6,574 nt of DNA from Spirochaetia bacterium (GTDB lineage Bacteria > Spirochaetota > Leptospirae > Leptospirales > Leptonemataceae), in contig JACPZR010000297.1 in assembly GCA_016195395.1 (NCBI GenBank), forward strand, positions 1-6,574. The letters are read 5' to 3'. The translations under genes and the position numbers were made by a program. This document shows positions 5,507-6,574 of the stretch, one piece after another (position 1 is the first letter of the stretch; each line of letters starts with the position of its first letter). The notes below the pieces were generated by a model that was not told the origin of the DNA, did no database searches, and worked only from the letters and a program-made list of their open reading frames with translations.

Positions 5507-6574
5507 TCATTCTGGCAGATAATACACCGTTACCGGCTGCACTTTTCCCCGTATGGACACGGTTCCTTCTCGCTCCACCCGAGTTCCGGCAGCCCGCTCC
5601 GTGGTGGCGTTGTCTAACAGAATGTCGTGCTGCATGTCTTTCGAAAGGTCTTGGAGTCGTGCCGCCAGGTTGACCGGGTCGCCCATGACTGCATATTTTT
5701 GACGGTGCTTGGAGCCGATGTTGCCCGCAAAGACTTTGCCTGAGGCAATTCCCATCCCAAAGGCAAGCGGTTCCGACGCTCCGCGTCCCGATCGGTTCCA
5801 CTCCGCCACGTAGGCGCGAATGGCTGCAGCACTTGCCAGGGCGCGGGCCGCGGCGTCCGGCAGGGGTTTAGGGCAGCCGAACGTGGCCAGAAGTCCGTCC
5901 CCCAGGAGGTCGTTGATAGAGCCCCCGTTTGAGAGAATGATATCCATGAGATGCCCAAAGAGATCGCTGATGAGTTCCGCGTAGGCCCGCGGGCCAATGC
6001 GCTCGGCGATCGTCGTGGACCCGCGCACATCGAAAAACATGATCGTCGCTTCCAATGTGTCCCCGCCCAGATCGGACGGGATCTCTTCGCGGAGCACGCT
6101 CTCCACAAAGTCAGCTGAAAAGTATTTTGATAGAATCCGTTTGTCCCGCGCCAGGCGCTCATTCAGGTCGCGGAGCTGACGGCGCGACGATGCCAGTTCC
6201 AAAGAGAGCTGCACTTTCATGGCAAGCTCGGTGGTCTTAACGGGAAGGGCCAGGAAGTCGTTGGCTCCGTTGGACATACACACGATCTGCACTTCATCGC
6301 TTGTGTCCTCTGAAAGCACAATGACAGGCGTATCAACGAAAGCGCGGTACTCAGCGGTCTCTCGCATGGTGCGTAAAAGCGGCAGGCCGCCTTCTTCCGG
6401 GAGCTTGAGGTCGATGATGACAAGGTCCGGGCTCTGCTGTAAAATCGCCGCGGCGCCTTCCCGGTCGCTTCCCACGGCAATCGACTGGTAACCCCACAGC
6501 TCCAGGTAATCCGCGAGCGATTTGCGCCGCTCTTCATCCCCGACAGCTACCAGTATTTTCTTCTGCGTGATCAC
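5507..6574 (-). CDS. Response-regulator receiver fused to class III adenylate/guanylate cyclase domain
   Basis: A soluble 355-residue signalling protein. Residues 5-122 form a CheY-like receiver with phosphoacceptor Asp55 (VIIDLKLP) and switch Ser88 (VIVLSED). The acidic pocket is disturbed (VGDE where VDDE is usual), and Leu110 replaces the invariant Lys of the KP motif. A helical linker (about 123-150) leads through LSKYFSADFVESVL (148-161) to a class III cyclase domain (about 172-355). Metal-binding aspartates are Asp182 (FFDVRG) and Asp226 (LLGDG); the transition-state pair is Asn302 and Arg306 (VNLAAR). The base-specifying Lys is Asp222 and the second specifying position is Ala295 (YAVMGD), so product and activity cannot be inferred safely; cyclic AMP is the default guess. 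The start is GTG at the last three bases of the window, giving a normal receiver N-terminus, though an earlier start outside is possible. No partner histidine kinase is visible. The next gene lies 153 bp downstream on the same strand. Confidence 0.9.
   Translation of the reverse strand: MITQKKILVAVGDEERRKSLADYLELWGYQSIAVGSDREGAAAILQQSPDLVIIDLKLPEEGGLPLLRTMRETAEYRAFVDTPVIVLSEDTSDEVQIVCMSNGANDFLALPVKTTELAMKVQLSLELASSRRQLRDLNERLARDKRILSKYFSADFVESVLREEIPSDLGGDTLEATIMFFDVRGSTTIAERIGPRAYAELISDLFGHLMDIILSNGGSINDLLGDGLLATFGCPKPLPDAAARALASAAAIRAYVAEWNRSGRGASEPLAFGMGIASGKVFAGNIGSKHRQKYAVMGDPVNLAARLQDLSKDMQHDILLDNATTERAAGTRVEREGTVSIRGKVQPVTVYYLPE

Noticed and set aside
1140..6574. The minus-strand gene run as a dedicated new defence or signalling system
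   Set aside because: There is no nuclease, toxin, transposase or effector. The genes are mostly housekeeping types, so a mixed operon explains the layout better; the unusual features are in individual proteins.

Overview
The window is gene-dense bacterial DNA of fairly high GC. It holds six protein genes and no RNA genes, mobile elements or CRISPR. Five genes lie on the minus strand and read leftwards. One plus-strand gene, cut by the left edge, converges on them. A D-Ala-D-Ala ligase shows a peptidoglycan-containing bacterium. A MAF/DUF115 protein, a receiver-cyclase and weak Shine-Dalgarno signals would fit a Gram-negative lineage. A spirochaete or similar group is a guess; no marker here settles the phylum.

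Layout, left to right. Positions 3-1133 (+) hold an unrecognised protein: a coiled-coil-like N-terminal part, a Lys/Pro/Glu-rich linker of about 80 residues, and a C-terminal domain with six cysteines. Only 6 bp separate its stop from the stop of a class I-beta DAHP synthase (1140-2198, -), first step of the shikimate pathway. Next come a D-alanine-D-alanine ligase (2290-3414, -) and a MAF/DUF115 protein of the motility-associated glycosyltransferase type (3396-4817, -), whose 3' end overlaps the ligase start. Then follow a small protein with a possible RNA polymerase omega-like fold and a very acidic tail (4844-5353, -) and a receiver plus class III nucleotide cyclase fusion (5507-6574, -), whose start codon lies on the right edge.

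The minus-strand genes are probably co-transcribed, at least from the acidic protein through the MAF protein to the ligase (26-bp gap, then an overlap). The DAHP synthase follows after 91 bp. Read as a unit they join a signalling protein, a possible transcription factor, a sugar-transfer-type protein, a cell-wall ligase and aromatic biosynthesis. This looks more like a mixed housekeeping operon than a dedicated new system.

The most unusual signals are residue-level. The DAHP synthase has GHCT where the family has GPCS, and CPRG where it has CERG. The receiver has lost its switch lysine. The cyclase keeps its metal aspartates but has Asp and Ala at the two base-recognition positions. The omega-like protein carries a tail with 25 acidic residues in one 30-residue stretch.
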